Shown here: one piece after another, positions 11,591-21,868 of the stretch | How positions within the stretch are numbered: position 1 is the stretch's first letter | Layout of the letters: every line of letters starts with the position of its first letter | Source of the DNA: Chrysogorgia sp. JL179-B06 | Taxonomy: Eukaryota > Cnidaria > Anthozoa > Scleralcyonacea > Chrysogorgiidae | Direction of reading: 5' to 3' | Assembly (NCBI GenBank): GCA_035772405.1 | Contig: JAYKKM010000263.1 | Location: 2,356,501-2,420,500 of the forward strand | DNA length: 64,000 nucleotides | Position numbers and translations under genes: made by a program | Notes under the pieces: generated by a model | Seen by the model: only the letters and a program-made list of their open reading frames with translations | The model's database searches: none | Told to the model about the DNA's origin: nothing

Positions 11591-12197
11591 GCGAGATAAA
11601 ACCTTGCTTGGTATATATTATATTAATATTATGGGTGCTGCGTTGGCAGTATTTACGATATATAGCAAAGTGAAAAGGTAGTGAACTGCCGAGATTTTTA
11701 ACGAGATACTGATATTATTAGCTATTAAATTATTCAAGAGATAGCTTGTCAAACGAAGCGAAGGTTGAGTGCACACACAGACAATAGCTCGTGGGTCGTT
11801 AAGAGTCATTAGTGCCGCAACTCGCAAATATTTGCATGACTTGGGAATAATTAGTTTGTTTTGAGGGTGAACACTGGGATTTTGAGGGTAAAAAATAGTC
11901 AATATGGGATGATGAGGGATAAATTGAGCGGGCAAGTTCAAATGCAACATTGGTGTTGCCATAGTAAAACTACGTCGCGTCGGAAAAAGTGAATAGCGAA
12001 GGGTTACCATAACGAAACCGCGTCGCGTCCTTCCATTCGAGTATCCCTTGTCTTCGTGAAAGGTTCGAAAGTTTTCTTCGGAAAGTTCTCTGCGGCGTAT
12101 TTTGGAAAGTGTTCTTTGGAAAGTGTTTGGAAAATATATCGAAAGTCTTCTTGAAAGTGTTTACTGGATTTGATATCTTCTTTGATAATAATTAAAG
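11591..12197. other. Upstream region of the element 1 polymerase
   Basis: No coding frame is supported. This presumably holds the polymerase promoter. The minus-strand frames at 11618-12225 have no domain and lie opposite the expected direction of transcription. Confidence 0.5.
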
Positions 12198-12209
12198 ATG
12201 TCTCAAACG

Positions 12210-12317
12210 GTAAGTTGATCGACATTATATTTACGAATTATATCTGTTTTATTACGAATAATATCTGTTTTATCAAATAAGACTCGAGTGTATACTTATA
12301 AACTTTCTCCTTCTTAG
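12210..12317 (+). other. Candidate intron 1 of polymerase gene
   Basis: It begins GTAAGT and ends TTCTTAG (108 bp). Removal links ATG-TCT-CAA-ACG at 12198-12209 in frame to the polymerase frame at 12318. The splice signals are near consensus, but no transcript is available. Confidence 0.5.
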
Positions 12318-15300
12318 ATTGATATAATGGACCTCGTTAGAAGTTGTGAGAATGAGGGCGCTCTGGAGCTCATAGAGCAAGCGTTTGAGCTCATCGAAGA
12401 GCAGAAACGGGGTGTTTTGGCTCAGAAGATCGTGCTTTGGACCAACGCTTTGGCTGATGATATTCGCCGGGAGACGGAGACGCTAGCCGGTGTTGTACCT
12501 GATTTGATGACCAATTGGACCGACGATGAACGCCGGCAGTTCAACGAAGCTTGGGCCAACGACAAGTTATTGGTTCCTGACGACGAGAACGAGCAGCGTG
12601 AGTTTCCCGAACCGCTGGAAAGCCAAATCGGTGAAGGCAGTAAAAGAAAGCATGTCGACGACACCGAGTCTTCCTTTAAACGCACGAAACCCGAGGATTA
12701 TTTTACCATCAAAGCGGTCAAGCAGGTCAATGTAAGAAAATTCAAAACGACAGGTACCGACTATACTGTTCAGTTTAATGCTTTAAACGTTCACGGGGTT
12801 TTAAATATTGTACCTGTACTTAACCGTGCTTTTAAGCATTTGTTCGATCGATTAACCATTGATATGGCCCCTCACGATCAAGTCCGCCTTATCCTAAATT
12901 CCCACCAACTCGACCATCCCATTTCCTTGCCATTCCTTCCACGAGACCGTCTGACTCCCGAGCGTTTCCTGGCCGCAGTGGAACGTGTTGTCCAATCCAA
13001 CGATCAGTTCACATTGGATGATTCGGTGAACGTGAATGTAGTTCATGTCGAAATGCCTCATGGTGGTGTAGGAAAACGGCGGGATGTCGTCAATCTACAA
13101 AGCTACCTCAACAAAAAAGATTGCTTCGTTCAGATAAAAAACAAAGATGAACTTTGTTGTGCCCGTGCTATCATCGTTGCCAAAGCAAAATTGGATAAAG
13201 ATCCTCAGTACAAAAGCATCGTTAAGCATCAATGACCTCTTCAACGTCGATTAGCCCATGAACTCCACGAGACTGCCAGTGTGCCCCTGGGGATCCCCGA
13301 GATCAATAAGTTCCAATCTGTCCTCCCTGGTTACCAACTCATTGTCGTCTCCAAGGAACACTTGAATGCCCTCATCTATTCTGGTCCATTGGCCGAGAAA
13401 CACCTGTACCTATATCACCATGACAATCACTATGATGTCATCACGAGTATGCCAGCCTTCCTCGCCCGTAAAAAGTATTGCCATACATGTAAGAAAGGGT
13501 ACGACAAAATTACCGACCATCTGTGTGGAGACCTGTGTAAACTGTGCCATATACAGAACTGTCCAGTCGTCAAGTGGAAATTCTGCAAGGACTGTAACCG
13601 TTTCTTCAAAAGCGACGAATGCTTCGCCGGTCACAAGGACGCCACCGGACAGAAGAAAGCTCTTTGCACTTCCCTGACCAAATGCCAGAAATGTCAACGT
13701 GTCGTGACAAGAGCCTAGTACGCTGTTCCGTTTGTCAGAAATACGTCGAGCTCGACAACCATCAGTGCTACATTCAACCTATCCGTGAGAGGAAACAGAA
13801 ACCTACGGCAGAACGTACAAGCAACGAATTTCTTGACGATGATGTTGCTGTGGAGGATTACGGTGGCAGCGACGAACGAGACCAAAGCCTCATGTTTTTC
13901 GATTTCGAGTGCACCCAGGACGACGGTCAGCACATCCCAAATCTCTGCGTCGTCCAAAACGAAAGCGGCGACGAGATGGTATTTTCAGGGCCTAACACAA
14001 AAGACGAGTTCTGCAACTGGCTCTTCCAGAAAGAAAACGCCAACATCACATTCATCGCCCATAATTTTCAGCCCATGCGCCTGGCTGACTTCCCTAAAAC
14101 CTTTGGCATTACTGAACTGGAAAAAGGCTACTTTCCTCACTTTTTCAACAGAGTAGAGAACCAGAGCTACGTTGGACCGCTTCCAGACGCCAAATTCTAC
14201 GACCCCAACGGTATGAATCCTGGTGATCGAGAGAAATTCTACGCCTGGTACAACAACCTCTTTCAACGCAACTACGTCTTCGACTTCCAAGAAGAAATCC
14301 TGAGTTACTGTCAGTCTGATGTTGACATTCTTCGCCGTTGCTGCCTCGAGTTCCGCGAAATCTTCAAGAACGTGACCGATATAGACCCCTTCGCCCAATG
14401 CTTGACCATCGCCTCAGCCTGCAATTTAGTTTTCCGCAAGACATTCCTCAAGGAAAACACTATTGCCATCATCCCTCCCTGTGGTTACAAACCCGAAAAC
14501 AAACAGTCAGTCATTGCATTCAAGATGCTTGCCTACATCGCGCAACGAGACAACATCGCCATCCGACATGCCCGCAATCATGGAGAGAAGCGTATTGGGA
14601 AATATCTTGTCGATGGTTTCAACGCTGAGACGAACACAGTGTGGGAAGTGCATGGCTGTTTCTGGCACGGATGTCCTCGGTGCTATGCCAGACACGGCGA
14701 ATCCGGTCAGCGGTATGACTATGCATGATCTCCACCAACGAACCCTGGAAAAGATCAAGTTCCTAAAAGACAACAGCTACAATGTCACTGAGATTTGGAC
14801 TTGCGACATTGATCGACAGCTTGCTACAGATCCTGAAATGAAGACGTTCTTTGAGAACTTCGAGATCTCCGAGCTATTGGAACCTCGCCACGGGTTCTTT
14901 GGTGGACGGACAAACGCCACACGCCTATTCTACGAGGTACAACCCGACGAGAAAGTCCGATACGTCGACTTTTGCAGCCTCTATCCTTGGTGCAATAAAT
15001 ACGGAGAATATCCGCTTGGTCATCCACAGATCATCACCGAGAACTTTGGGCCGATCGATCAATACTTTGGCTTGGTAAAGTGCAGCGTCCTTCCTCCACG
15101 TCAACTCTACCATCCTGTTCTTCCCTACAGAACTCAAGGAAAGCTCATGATGCCTTTATGCCGTACTTGCGCCGACAATCTCCAGCAAGAACCATGCTGC
15201 CATTCCGATGCTGACCAAACTCTCCATGGTACGTGGGTCACCCTCGAGCTCCAAAAAGCGTTGGAAAAGGGATATCGTTTGGTGAAGGTCGACGAAGTCT

Positions 15301-15528
15301 GGCACTTCCCTGAACACACTGATGGGCTCTTCAAAGACTACGTGGACACATTCTTGAAAATCAAGCAGGAATCGAGTGGATTTCCCAAAGGCTGCGACAC
15401 CGACGAGAAGAAAGCCCAGTACATCGCAGAGTACGCTATCAAAGAAGGTATTCGGTTGGATCCGAATCATATCGTGAAGAATCCTGGTCTGAGGGCGCTG
15501 TCTAAACTGATGCTGAATTCCTTTTGGG

Positions 15529-15641
15529 GTAAGTTTCATCATGTTATATTCTTAAGGTTAGATAAATAATTATTCCGTTTTAGGGTTAGTATATCACACA
15601 TAAATGTACATTAAGTATTTTTCCCCCTTTCTGTGTTCTAG
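15529..15641 (+). other. Candidate intron 2 inside polymerase motif B
   Basis: A 113-bp segment starts GTAAGT and ends TTCTAG after a pyrimidine-rich run. It splits the glycine codon of the NSFWG motif. Removal joins the two halves of the conserved motif B block in the correct frame, whereas reading through meets a stop at 15567-15569. Confidence 0.8.
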
Positions 15642-16314
15642 GTAAATTCGCACAGCGTCCCAATATGACCCAGGTGAAGATGATATCGGATCCTGCCGAA
15701 TACTTTGACTTGCTGTCCAGCGACAAAGTGACCGTGACCGCTGCCAACTTCATTAACGACGAGATCATCGAAGTCCATTATGAGAATGTCGATGAGTTTG
15801 TCGAGGCCAACGGTAAAACCAATGTCGTCATCGCAGCCTTCACCACTGCTCATGCTCGCCTCAAGCTCTATGGTGTCCTGGAACAACTCGACCGCCGCGT
15901 CTTATATTTCGACACAGACTCAGTGATATACGTGTCAAAAGAGGGGGATTGGGAACCACCTACTGGTTCCTACCTTGGCGAGCTGACAGACGAACTTGAC
16001 GGAGGTTATATCACAACCTTCGTCTCAGGTGGTTCAAAGAATTACGCTTACCAGATGACACGGGTAAAACGATGTGTAAGGTTCGAGGGATTACCCTCAA
16101 TTATAGAACCCAGCAAACTGTTAATTTTAATGTAATGGCAAACATGGTGAAAGGTGTAGGTCCAGAAACCGTAACTGTAAATATACCTTTTAAAATTATG
16201 CGTGACAGAACTGAAAAAAATGTATTAACCAGGAGCGAGAATAAGGACTATAGGATTGTGTATAATAAACGTGTGATTGTTAATAATTTTGATACTTTAC
16301 CATATGGCTTTTAA

Positions 16315-16706
16315 ATAATATTTTTATGTGTGTTTGTAAATAATAGGGGTTTTGTGTGAATGTAAATAGGGAATTGAAATTATATCTTTTTTACCATATG
16401 GATTTTAAATAGTAGATTTTAACTTTGTGTGTTTGTAAATATTAGGGGTTCTTAGGGTTTTTTAACTTAGTGCATGTGATTTTTAACTTTGTGTGTAAAT
16501 TGGAAACTGAATAATATATACTTCATTACCTTATTATAAAGTGTCTCTGGTGAATGGGGGGAAGGATGGGGACGGAGGGGGCGCAGGGGGTGTATTTCTG
16601 AAACGGGACGTGTAGGGACTAGGGGGACGCGGGGTGTCCCTACTAGTGACTTTGGCAAAAACAATATTTAGTTTCGAACATTATTTCAAATCAATCATTT
16701 GTCATC
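16315..16706. other. Intergenic spacer, element 1
   Basis: AT-rich and then G-rich non-coding DNA. A unit related to CATATGG...TTTTAAATA and GTGTGTTTGTAAAT occurs two or three times between 16300 and 16490, so part of it is a small tandem duplication. Confidence 0.5.
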
Positions 16707-16928
16707 ATGCCACGAAAGTGTAAGGACTGTCCCATATGTGGTAAGCATGGTTTATTAAAACTGTCCAATCATTTGACTGACTTTCACCAGTTATCCTCAA
16801 AAGAAAGACAACCTTACCTCATGCAAGCAAAGACATTTCCTTTTGATCTGAACGAGCTGTTAAAAGAATTGATTACTTTACATCAAAATGCTCGAATCAA
16901 CAAACGCTCTGTAAAATGGTATACATAG
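16707..16928 (+). CDS. Small C2H2-type zinc protein
   Basis: This is a 73-residue protein starting with a basic Cys-rich stretch (MPRKCKDCPICGKHG). The CPIC pair is followed by HLTDFH, giving a single C2H2-like zinc site at residues 8-27. The tail is Leu-rich and helical. It lies between the polymerase and the ATPase on the same strand and overlaps the longer possible ATPase start by a few bases, which supports it as a real gene. The role is unknown. A nucleic-acid-binding or regulatory protein is plausible. Alternatively it could be a remnant of a larger zinc protein. Confidence 0.6.
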   Translation: MPRKCKDCPICGKHGLLKLSNHLTDFHQLSSKERQPYLMQAKTFPFDLNELLKELITLHQNARINKRSVKWYT

Positions 16929-16960
16929 AAACGTCTACAGTAACATGTATTCATTTCATC

Positions 16961-17599
16961 ATGTACTCGATACAGTTAACACATCCCTTTGGGCTCTTAA
17001 TTTCTGGCGGAACCAAGACTGGAAAGACAACTTTTGTCAAACAGTTGCTAGCCAACGCAAATGTCATGATCGACCCTCCTCCGGAAAATATTGTTTATTT
17101 TTATTCCGAGTATCAAGATACGTTTACTGAAATAGAGACCTTAGTTCCCGGGATTCAGTTTGTGCAAGGTTTACCTGATTCCATGTTGGATAGTATCAAT
17201 CCAGAGACGCGGAATTTATTTATCATTGACGATATGATGGGAGAAAAAGTTGCTGTGATTGCTAAATTATTCACGAAAAAGTCACACCATGGAAACCTCA
17301 GTGTTATCTACATCGTACAGAATTTGTTTCATCAAAGCAAAGATCACCGCACCATCTCCCTTTACGCCAGTTATCTCGTTTTAACCAAAAATGTCCGCGA
17401 TGCTAGTCAGGTGGTCCACCTTGCCAAACAGTTATACCCAAGCAATACCAAATTTTTCCAGCAGGCTTACCAGATGGCCACAAAAGAACCGTATTCTTAT
17501 ATATTTGTTGACCTAACACCAACATGTCCCGATGAAATACGACTTCGATCCGGAATCTTCCCGACAGATACTCATTACGTTTACCAACCTCGCGTATAA
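16961..17599 (+). CDS. Packaging ATPase (FtsK/HerA, A32-like)
   Basis: This is a 212-residue P-loop ATPase of the kind that pumps DNA into the capsids of Polintons, adintoviruses and poxviruses. From the chosen ATG at 16961, Walker A is GGTKTGKTT (residues 16-24), Walker B is NLFIIDDM (85-92), a polar sensor-like segment ends IYIVQN (116-121), and Arg130 is a candidate arginine finger. An upstream start at 16916 would add 15 residues without conserved features and overlap the preceding gene, so I prefer 16961. The frame is intact although the neighbouring polymerase is broken. Confidence 0.88.
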   Translation: MYSIQLTHPFGLLISGGTKTGKTTFVKQLLANANVMIDPPPENIVYFYSEYQDTFTEIETLVPGIQFVQGLPDSMLDSINPETRNLFIIDDMMGEKVAVIAKLFTKKSHHGNLSVIYIVQNLFHQSKDHRTISLYASYLVLTKNVRDASQVVHLAKQLYPSNTKFFQQAYQMATKEPYSYIFVDLTPTCPDEIRLRSGIFPTDTHYVYQPRV

Positions 17600-17634
17600 A
17601 AATACAGTGCTGTCAAACGCGTATTCATTTGAAG

Positions 17635-17964
17635 ATGTCCCGCCGTGTGAAGAAGAACCACGATGTTTTAAAAGTATTGGCAAAGTGTAAACCTTCTATG
17701 CGAAAAGCGATCATAAAAGTTGCAGATACAGATTTATTGGAAGCCATAACCGAGTGCCTATTGAACATTTGCCGTGAAACGATTAAAATTAGTCCAAAAA
17801 CGTATAAAAAGCTTGCACCATACTCAGATCATATCGAGGCTATCGCTGATAAGAGAAACCCGATTACGAAAAGAAGGAGAGTTATTCTACAAAAAGGAGA
17901 CGGATTCTTACCTTTTCTACTCGCTCCTGTCTTAGAACAATTGGCGAGCTTTCTAACCAAATAA
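17635..17964 (+). CDS. Small basic virion-type protein
   Basis: It has 109 residues from the ATG at 17635. It is very rich in Lys and Arg, and its end is hydrophobic (GFLPFLLAPVLEQL). Proteins of this form, basic helices followed by a Gly-Phe-Leu-Pro hydrophobic tail, are regular members of animal Polinton/adintovirus gene sets, where they are compared with small adenovirus core proteins. That role is inference here. Its stop codon region overlaps the next start (17964), so the two genes are tightly linked. Confidence 0.6.
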   Translation: MSRRVKKNHDVLKVLAKCKPSMRKAIIKVADTDLLEAITECLLNICRETIKISPKTYKKLAPYSDHIEAIADKRNPITKRRRVILQKGDGFLPFLLAPVLEQLASFLTK

Positions 17965-18689
17965 TGGAGCATGTCAAAAGACTGGTTCTGGTCCCTGAAC
18001 ACATGACTACAAAGAAACCCTTGGTTCTTCCACTGACTGCTCAAGTGAACCAGTTGGACTCGGAAATGGAAAGTTTGATGCAACGTCAAGATATAACACA
18101 AGATGATAAAGTGAAGTTGTATAATCAGACCTTCCAACGCTATCTCAATTACTATGACAAACGAATGCATCGGCCTGTTCCTGTAAGTTTTGCCAACACC
18201 CCGCTTATCGCAGCAGAAGGAACAGACCCCGAACCTTCAACAGAGACAATGCCTGAACCACCTGGAGAAATCGAGAGTGATATCATAGGAAGTGTACCTT
18301 CCACGATGAAATCAAGAGCTGTACAACTGATAAAGAAGATAAAAGCAAATAAAGATGTGGTTGGTTGGAACGACCAAGGGCAGATGGTTTTTGAAGGAAG
18401 AACTATTCCAGGCACTAACGTCATTGATTTAGTCAACGATACTCTGCGCCAAAGAAAGAATTTCAACCCTGTAGGATGGCAACTGTTCGGAAAAGCTTTA
18501 GGACGTTTGAATGTACCCGAAGGAATCATCAGAAACGAAGAGCGTCTACATTTGGTGAAGGAATATAGGAACAAGCCTTCATCTGTTTCTAGCGACCCCC
18601 CTCTGACGCCCTCACTACAGTCTCCAGGGACACCAGCGAAACCAAGAAAGAAACGTAGAAACAAAAATCCATATAAATGGCATTCATAA
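17964..18689 (+). CDS. Conserved Polinton virion-associated protein, unknown
   Basis: The protein has 241 residues. The N-terminal third is helical with a likely coiled coil (QVNQLDSEMESLM...KVKLYNQTFQRYL). A Pro/Glu-rich linker follows (residues about 80-105). A second domain (about 110-200) contains VGWNDQGQMVFEGRTIPGTN, and the tail is Lys/Arg-rich. The N-terminal coiled-coil pattern and the basic tail are what I know from accessory proteins near the ATPase in invertebrate Polintons, but no biochemical function is established. It is the last plus-strand gene before the convergent terminator. Confidence 0.55.
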   Translation: MEHVKRLVLVPEHMTTKKPLVLPLTAQVNQLDSEMESLMQRQDITQDDKVKLYNQTFQRYLNYYDKRMHRPVPVSFANTPLIAAEGTDPEPSTETMPEPPGEIESDIIGSVPSTMKSRAVQLIKKIKANKDVVGWNDQGQMVFEGRTIPGTNVIDLVNDTLRQRKNFNPVGWQLFGKALGRLNVPEGIIRNEERLHLVKEYRNKPSSVSSDPPLTPSLQSPGTPAKPRKKRRNKNPYKWHS

Positions 18690-18752
18690 TCTTTTTTGTA
18701 AACATTTTATTGAATAAATATTTGTTTACAATTATAACGTGTCTTTTTATTC
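18690..18752. terminator. Overlapping convergent polyadenylation signals
   Basis: AATAAA occurs on the plus strand at 18713-18718 and on the minus strand at 18706-18711. They overlap, 24 bp past the stop of the plus-strand gene and 42 bp past that of the minus-strand protease. Together they mark the boundary between the two transcription units. Confidence 0.65.
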
Positions 18753-19232
18753 TTACACAAAATACCATTTACGTATAAAATTATGAACTAATGTATCGTT
18801 CCACTCCTTTTGATCAGTAAACATACTAACAATAGTTGACATGGGAATATTTCTACTACGATGTAAAGCATAAAATAAACAGTATTGTCCACACACACAA
18901 GACCACGGTGACTGTAAAGTCTTTTCATTCCAAGTAAATGTACTGCTATGATCTTGTAGAAAGGTTTGAAAGTTTCTGCTGTAAAATTCTGGGCTTTGTC
19001 CATAAGAGTCGAAGAATTCTCCTTTTCCATCCGATGTGACGTAAACAGTTACCCAGTGTGTACCAGGTCCATCGCTGGGATCCACGTTTATAATAAAACC
19101 TCTAGGTCTTTTCTGTATCTGACTTGGTAAACGATCCGAGGGTAAAACATCGGTAAACACTGATTTGGCATATGGGTCACTTTGTAAGACATGAATCAGT
19201 TGACGTGTGTTCATTTTAGCTTCTGAAGTCAC
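18753..19232 (-). CDS. Adenovirus-type cysteine protease
   Basis: This is the 159-residue maturation protease of the ULP1/adenain fold, which cleaves capsid and core precursors. Catalytic candidates in the usual order are His59 in GTHWVTVY, Asp75 in FFDSYGQ and Cys114 in SCVCGQYC. Gln106 or another Gln may form the oxyanion hole. The start at 19232 overlaps the end of the major capsid gene by 17 bp; a second Met (codon 7) would remove the overlap. The frame is intact. Length is normal to slightly short for the family. Confidence 0.9.
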   Translation of the reverse strand: MTSEAKMNTRQLIHVLQSDPYAKSVFTDVLPSDRLPSQIQKRPRGFIINVDPSDGPGTHWVTVYVTSDGKGEFFDSYGQSPEFYSRNFQTFLQDHSSTFTWNEKTLQSPWSCVCGQYCLFYALHRSRNIPMSTIVSMFTDQKEWNDTLVHNFIRKWYFV

Positions 19233-20562
19233 TTAGCACGTTACGGCTGGCATCAATCTCGATAAGATTTTGAAATTCTCCAAACACCACGATATTTATA
19301 GCCCCAGTTAGAGCCGTACCGAACTTGCATTCTAGGGAGACGTTCCCATCCCTGATAGGTTGAAAATGATCTCCAACACATAGATCAGCTGTTAAATCAA
19401 ACACGTACAGGGTATATCCATTTCCATACTCGTCTCGAGTAATACCGTTGCCTTGATTCTGAAACATCTTGTTGGTACCAGCATACAGCGTTTGGAATGC
19501 TGAAACATAGTTGGTCCCTGCTGCTCCGGCAAACTTTAGGTGAAGTGGTTTGCCAGGCCGGTGTTCTCCATTCACTGATAATGCAAGAAATGTTGTGTCG
19601 TAGTTCTTAAAATTGAAAGGATTCTTGTTATAAACTCCGTTGTAAGCATCTGCATCCACCATCCCAATCACAACTCTATCAGGAAGAAGTCCTTGGAATA
19701 TGTTCTGTTGATCTCCAGACATGTTTCCCGTTGGTACGGAGAACACTTTGCAGTTTACACGATTGATTGGGTACTTGGCTGTGATATGTTGAAGGGCCTG
19801 GGTATGACCTATCATTGTAGTGGACGAAACGTTAACACGGCGAGCGCGAAACACGCATTCTTCCAGAACCACTTTAAAACCAGGAGCTTCTGCGGATGAA
19901 ACCAGGCAAAAGGGAGCTCTTGATCTCACTAGCTTGAGCTTGATCGGAACAGCGCCAAGGATATAGCGTTCTTGCGCGAACAGATCCGAATGAATCCTTC
20001 CTTCCATCGCCACAGACTTGCTTAGGCTTGTATGCGCGTGACGTTCCTTTAATCCTTTGTTCGCATCGGCAACTTCTGCTAGTGGATTGACGGCATCCAT
20101 CCGTCCAGCCTGGTCTTTGTAGAACAACGCTGAAGTTAAGTGAGACGATTTAGCGTCTTTGCTAAAGTTCAATACAGTTTCTATATATGCTCGGTAAGGA
20201 TACGAAGTGCTTGATGGTGTGACCAGTTTGTTGTTCAGATAAACTTCCACTTGAGAAAATAAGGCATGCATCCATAAATTAACAGGACCCACTTGGGCGG
20301 TGTCAGGTAAGTTAGTTCCATCTCCATTCGTTATCTTTGCTTTTACGTGAAGGTAACTGTTTGCCAGATCGGTGTAGACATCAGAATTTGCGGCACACAG
20401 AAACTCAATAGTGTCCGAAGTTCCAATGCTTGAAAGAGGATCGATGTCTTCCCAAAATCCTTTATTCATTTCAACTTGAGTGTCAGGAACAGAAAATAAG
20501 TCCAGTTCAGATTTTCCACAGGAACAGGAATCTTTATGTAAAGTCTCGTAGCCTTGTGCCAT
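19216..20562 (-). CDS. Major capsid protein (double jelly roll)
   Basis: The protein has 448 residues. The N-terminus has a Cys-rich motif followed by the conserved opening GFWEDIDPLSSIG; then two beta-rich halves follow, containing LWMHALFSQVEVYLN and RHAHTSLSKSVAMEGRIHSDLFAQERYILGAVP-like sequence (given here in parts). These are hallmarks of the Polinton hexon-like capsid protein. The frame is open from start to stop. Its ATG overlaps the stop of the upstream core-protein gene by one base (TAATG), and its end overlaps the protease. This indicates a compact late transcription unit. Confidence 0.9.
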   Translation of the reverse strand: MAQGYETLHKDSCSCGKSELDLFSVPDTQVEMNKGFWEDIDPLSSIGTSDTIEFLCAANSDVYTDLANSYLHVKAKITNGDGTNLPDTAQVGPVNLWMHALFSQVEVYLNNKLVTPSSTSYPYRAYIETVLNFSKDAKSSHLTSALFYKDQAGRMDAVNPLAEVADANKGLKERHAHTSLSKSVAMEGRIHSDLFAQERYILGAVPIKLKLVRSRAPFCLVSSAEAPGFKVVLEECVFRARRVNVSSTTMIGHTQALQHITAKYPINRVNCKVFSVPTGNMSGDQQNIFQGLLPDRVVIGMVDADAYNGVYNKNPFNFKNYDTTFLALSVNGEHRPGKPLHLKFAGAAGTNYVSAFQTLYAGTNKMFQNQGNGITRDEYGNGYTLYVFDLTADLCVGDHFQPIRDGNVSLECKFGTALTGAINIVVFGEFQNLIEIDASRNVLSDFRS

Positions 20563-21814
20563 TATTTAAGAAAAGTAGGTTTTTCTTGAGATGTTTTCCG
20601 CCTCTTGGTCTGTGAGCGATTGGTAGATTTCGATGATGCATTGGTTTTTATACCGGGTGACCCAAAAAAAAGTACTCCGGTTTGATTCATAATAACTTCT
20701 AAACCACTGAAGCTATTAAACTGAAATAACTTTCATTAGATAGATGGAAGACTAGCTTAGATTTTGATATATTACAGTTGTATTTTACTTACAAATTCAC
20801 GGAGATATTAATGTTCAAAATAGGTAGCATATTTCTGGATGTGTCTAAAATATGCAAAAAACGCCGTATCAAATACTTAATGTTGGATGTCTCTGGGGAG
20901 TTGCATGTTATGTCTTATGGAGTTATGGTTTGATTGTGTTTCATAATTCTGAGTTTATTCTGAACATGAACAAATTTGCAATGTACCACATGATCAGCAA
21001 CCGCAGAATTTAGAAGAGCTTCGCAGCATGCCGTAATCTAGAACAACGAATGATCCATGACTCCTTCGACGCAATGGTGTCACGGGCTAGGCAGTGCATT
21101 CGTGCTAGAGGACACGCGATTCCGAACGAATAAATCTTGCTTGTATTTTGCAAATAATAATACTTCGTTTCATAATAAACAATTTGTCAAGTGGCATTTA
21201 TTTACTGCTAATAGTGCGTGTTTCAGTTGAGCAAAGCTTGATTAATATTTGATACGGCGTTTTTTGCATATTTTAGACACATCCAGAAATATGCTACCTA
21301 TTTTGAACATTAATATCTCCGTGAATTTTTAAGTAAAATACAACTGTCATATATCAAAATCTAAGTTAGTCTTCCATCTATCTAATGAAAGTTATTTCAG
21401 TTTAATAGCTTCAGTGGTTTAGAAGTTATTATGAATCAAACCGGAGTACTTTTTTTTGGGTCACCCGGTAGATGTTTTACGTTTGCGACCGCCTCCTGAT
21501 TGGTTACCCATGAGTTGTTTAGCACCCTGCCTAGCTATATCTTTGACGGCTGCGACACCACGACCTTTGACAGATTGCTTCACACTTTTCCCGGCCAGAA
21601 CATCCTGACTGACATCTGTTGCCGCTTGCAGAGCTGTCTGTCCAATCGCTTGTGCTCCTCGTTTCACCAGAGGTATTGCATATCGGGCAATACTTTTAAA
21701 GAAACTTCCAATACCGTAGCCTCTTTGAATCCGTGCACCTCTAAAACCAGATAGACTTCCACCTCGTTGTCCTCGTAAATAATATTGTTGAAACTGCTTT
21801 GCATCAGAACGATT
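20562..21814 (-). pseudogene. Basic core-type protein gene split by a transposon
   Basis: The open frame from 21814 to 21471 codes a Gly/Arg-rich opening (RGYGIGSFFKS), then a helical stretch (RGAQAIGQTALQAATDV...AGKSVKQSVKGRGV) and a Lys/Arg-rich part. The pattern resembles adenovirus pVI/core-like Polinton proteins. A mariner-type element at 20653-21468 interrupts the tail, and the rest of the tail lies at 20562-20650, ending in a stop that overlaps the capsid start. At the 5' end a TAG lies immediately upstream of 21814 and no ATG is in frame, so the start is also lost or is internal at 21667. Confidence 0.65.
20653..21468. mobile_element. Non-autonomous Tc1/mariner-type transposon
   Basis: The element is 816 bp, with inverted repeats of 222 bp each (20653-20874 and 21247-21468) that begin CCGGGTGACCC. 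TA dinucleotides at 20651-20652 and 21469-21470 form the expected target-site duplication. The interior retains a short stretch, about 21050-21132 on the plus strand, that translates like the C-terminal end of a mariner transposase (DSFDAMVSRARQCI then a stop). The rest of the transposase is gone. It inserted after the Polinton, splitting the core-protein gene. Confidence 0.85.
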
Positions 21815-21868
21815 CTAGCTCTCATCTTTAAATAAAATACGGTGATCTGCTCTGTTTAAAGTGAAGTG

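Larger units (their letters stand above)
12198..16314 (+). pseudogene. polB: DNA polymerase B (protein-primed type), broken
   Basis: This is the replicative polymerase of a Polinton, DNA_pol_B_2 family. A start at 12198 encodes four codons that splice across 12210-12317 into the main frame, and the first internal ATG is at 12327. Order of parts: N-terminal region to about 13235; Cys-rich zinc segment (13490-13780); exonuclease with FFDFECTQD (Exo I) and SDVDIL (Exo III); the HGCFWHGC block near 14655; palm motif A DFCSLYP near 14970; NSFWGKF (motif B) split by an intron; and FDTDSVIY (motif C) near 15910. Damage: an in-frame TGA at 13233-13235, frameshifts near 13700, 14710 and 16065, and loss of the Exo II block. 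The gene cannot make an active enzyme as it stands. Confidence 0.9.

Noticed and set aside
11331..12225. Minus-strand frames at the left of element 1
   Set aside because: They overlap the decayed plus-strand Bcl-2-like copy and the polymerase upstream region and have no domain.
16467..16664. Pro/Arg-rich frame opposite the spacer
   Set aside because: It comes from a G-rich low-complexity tract on the other strand.
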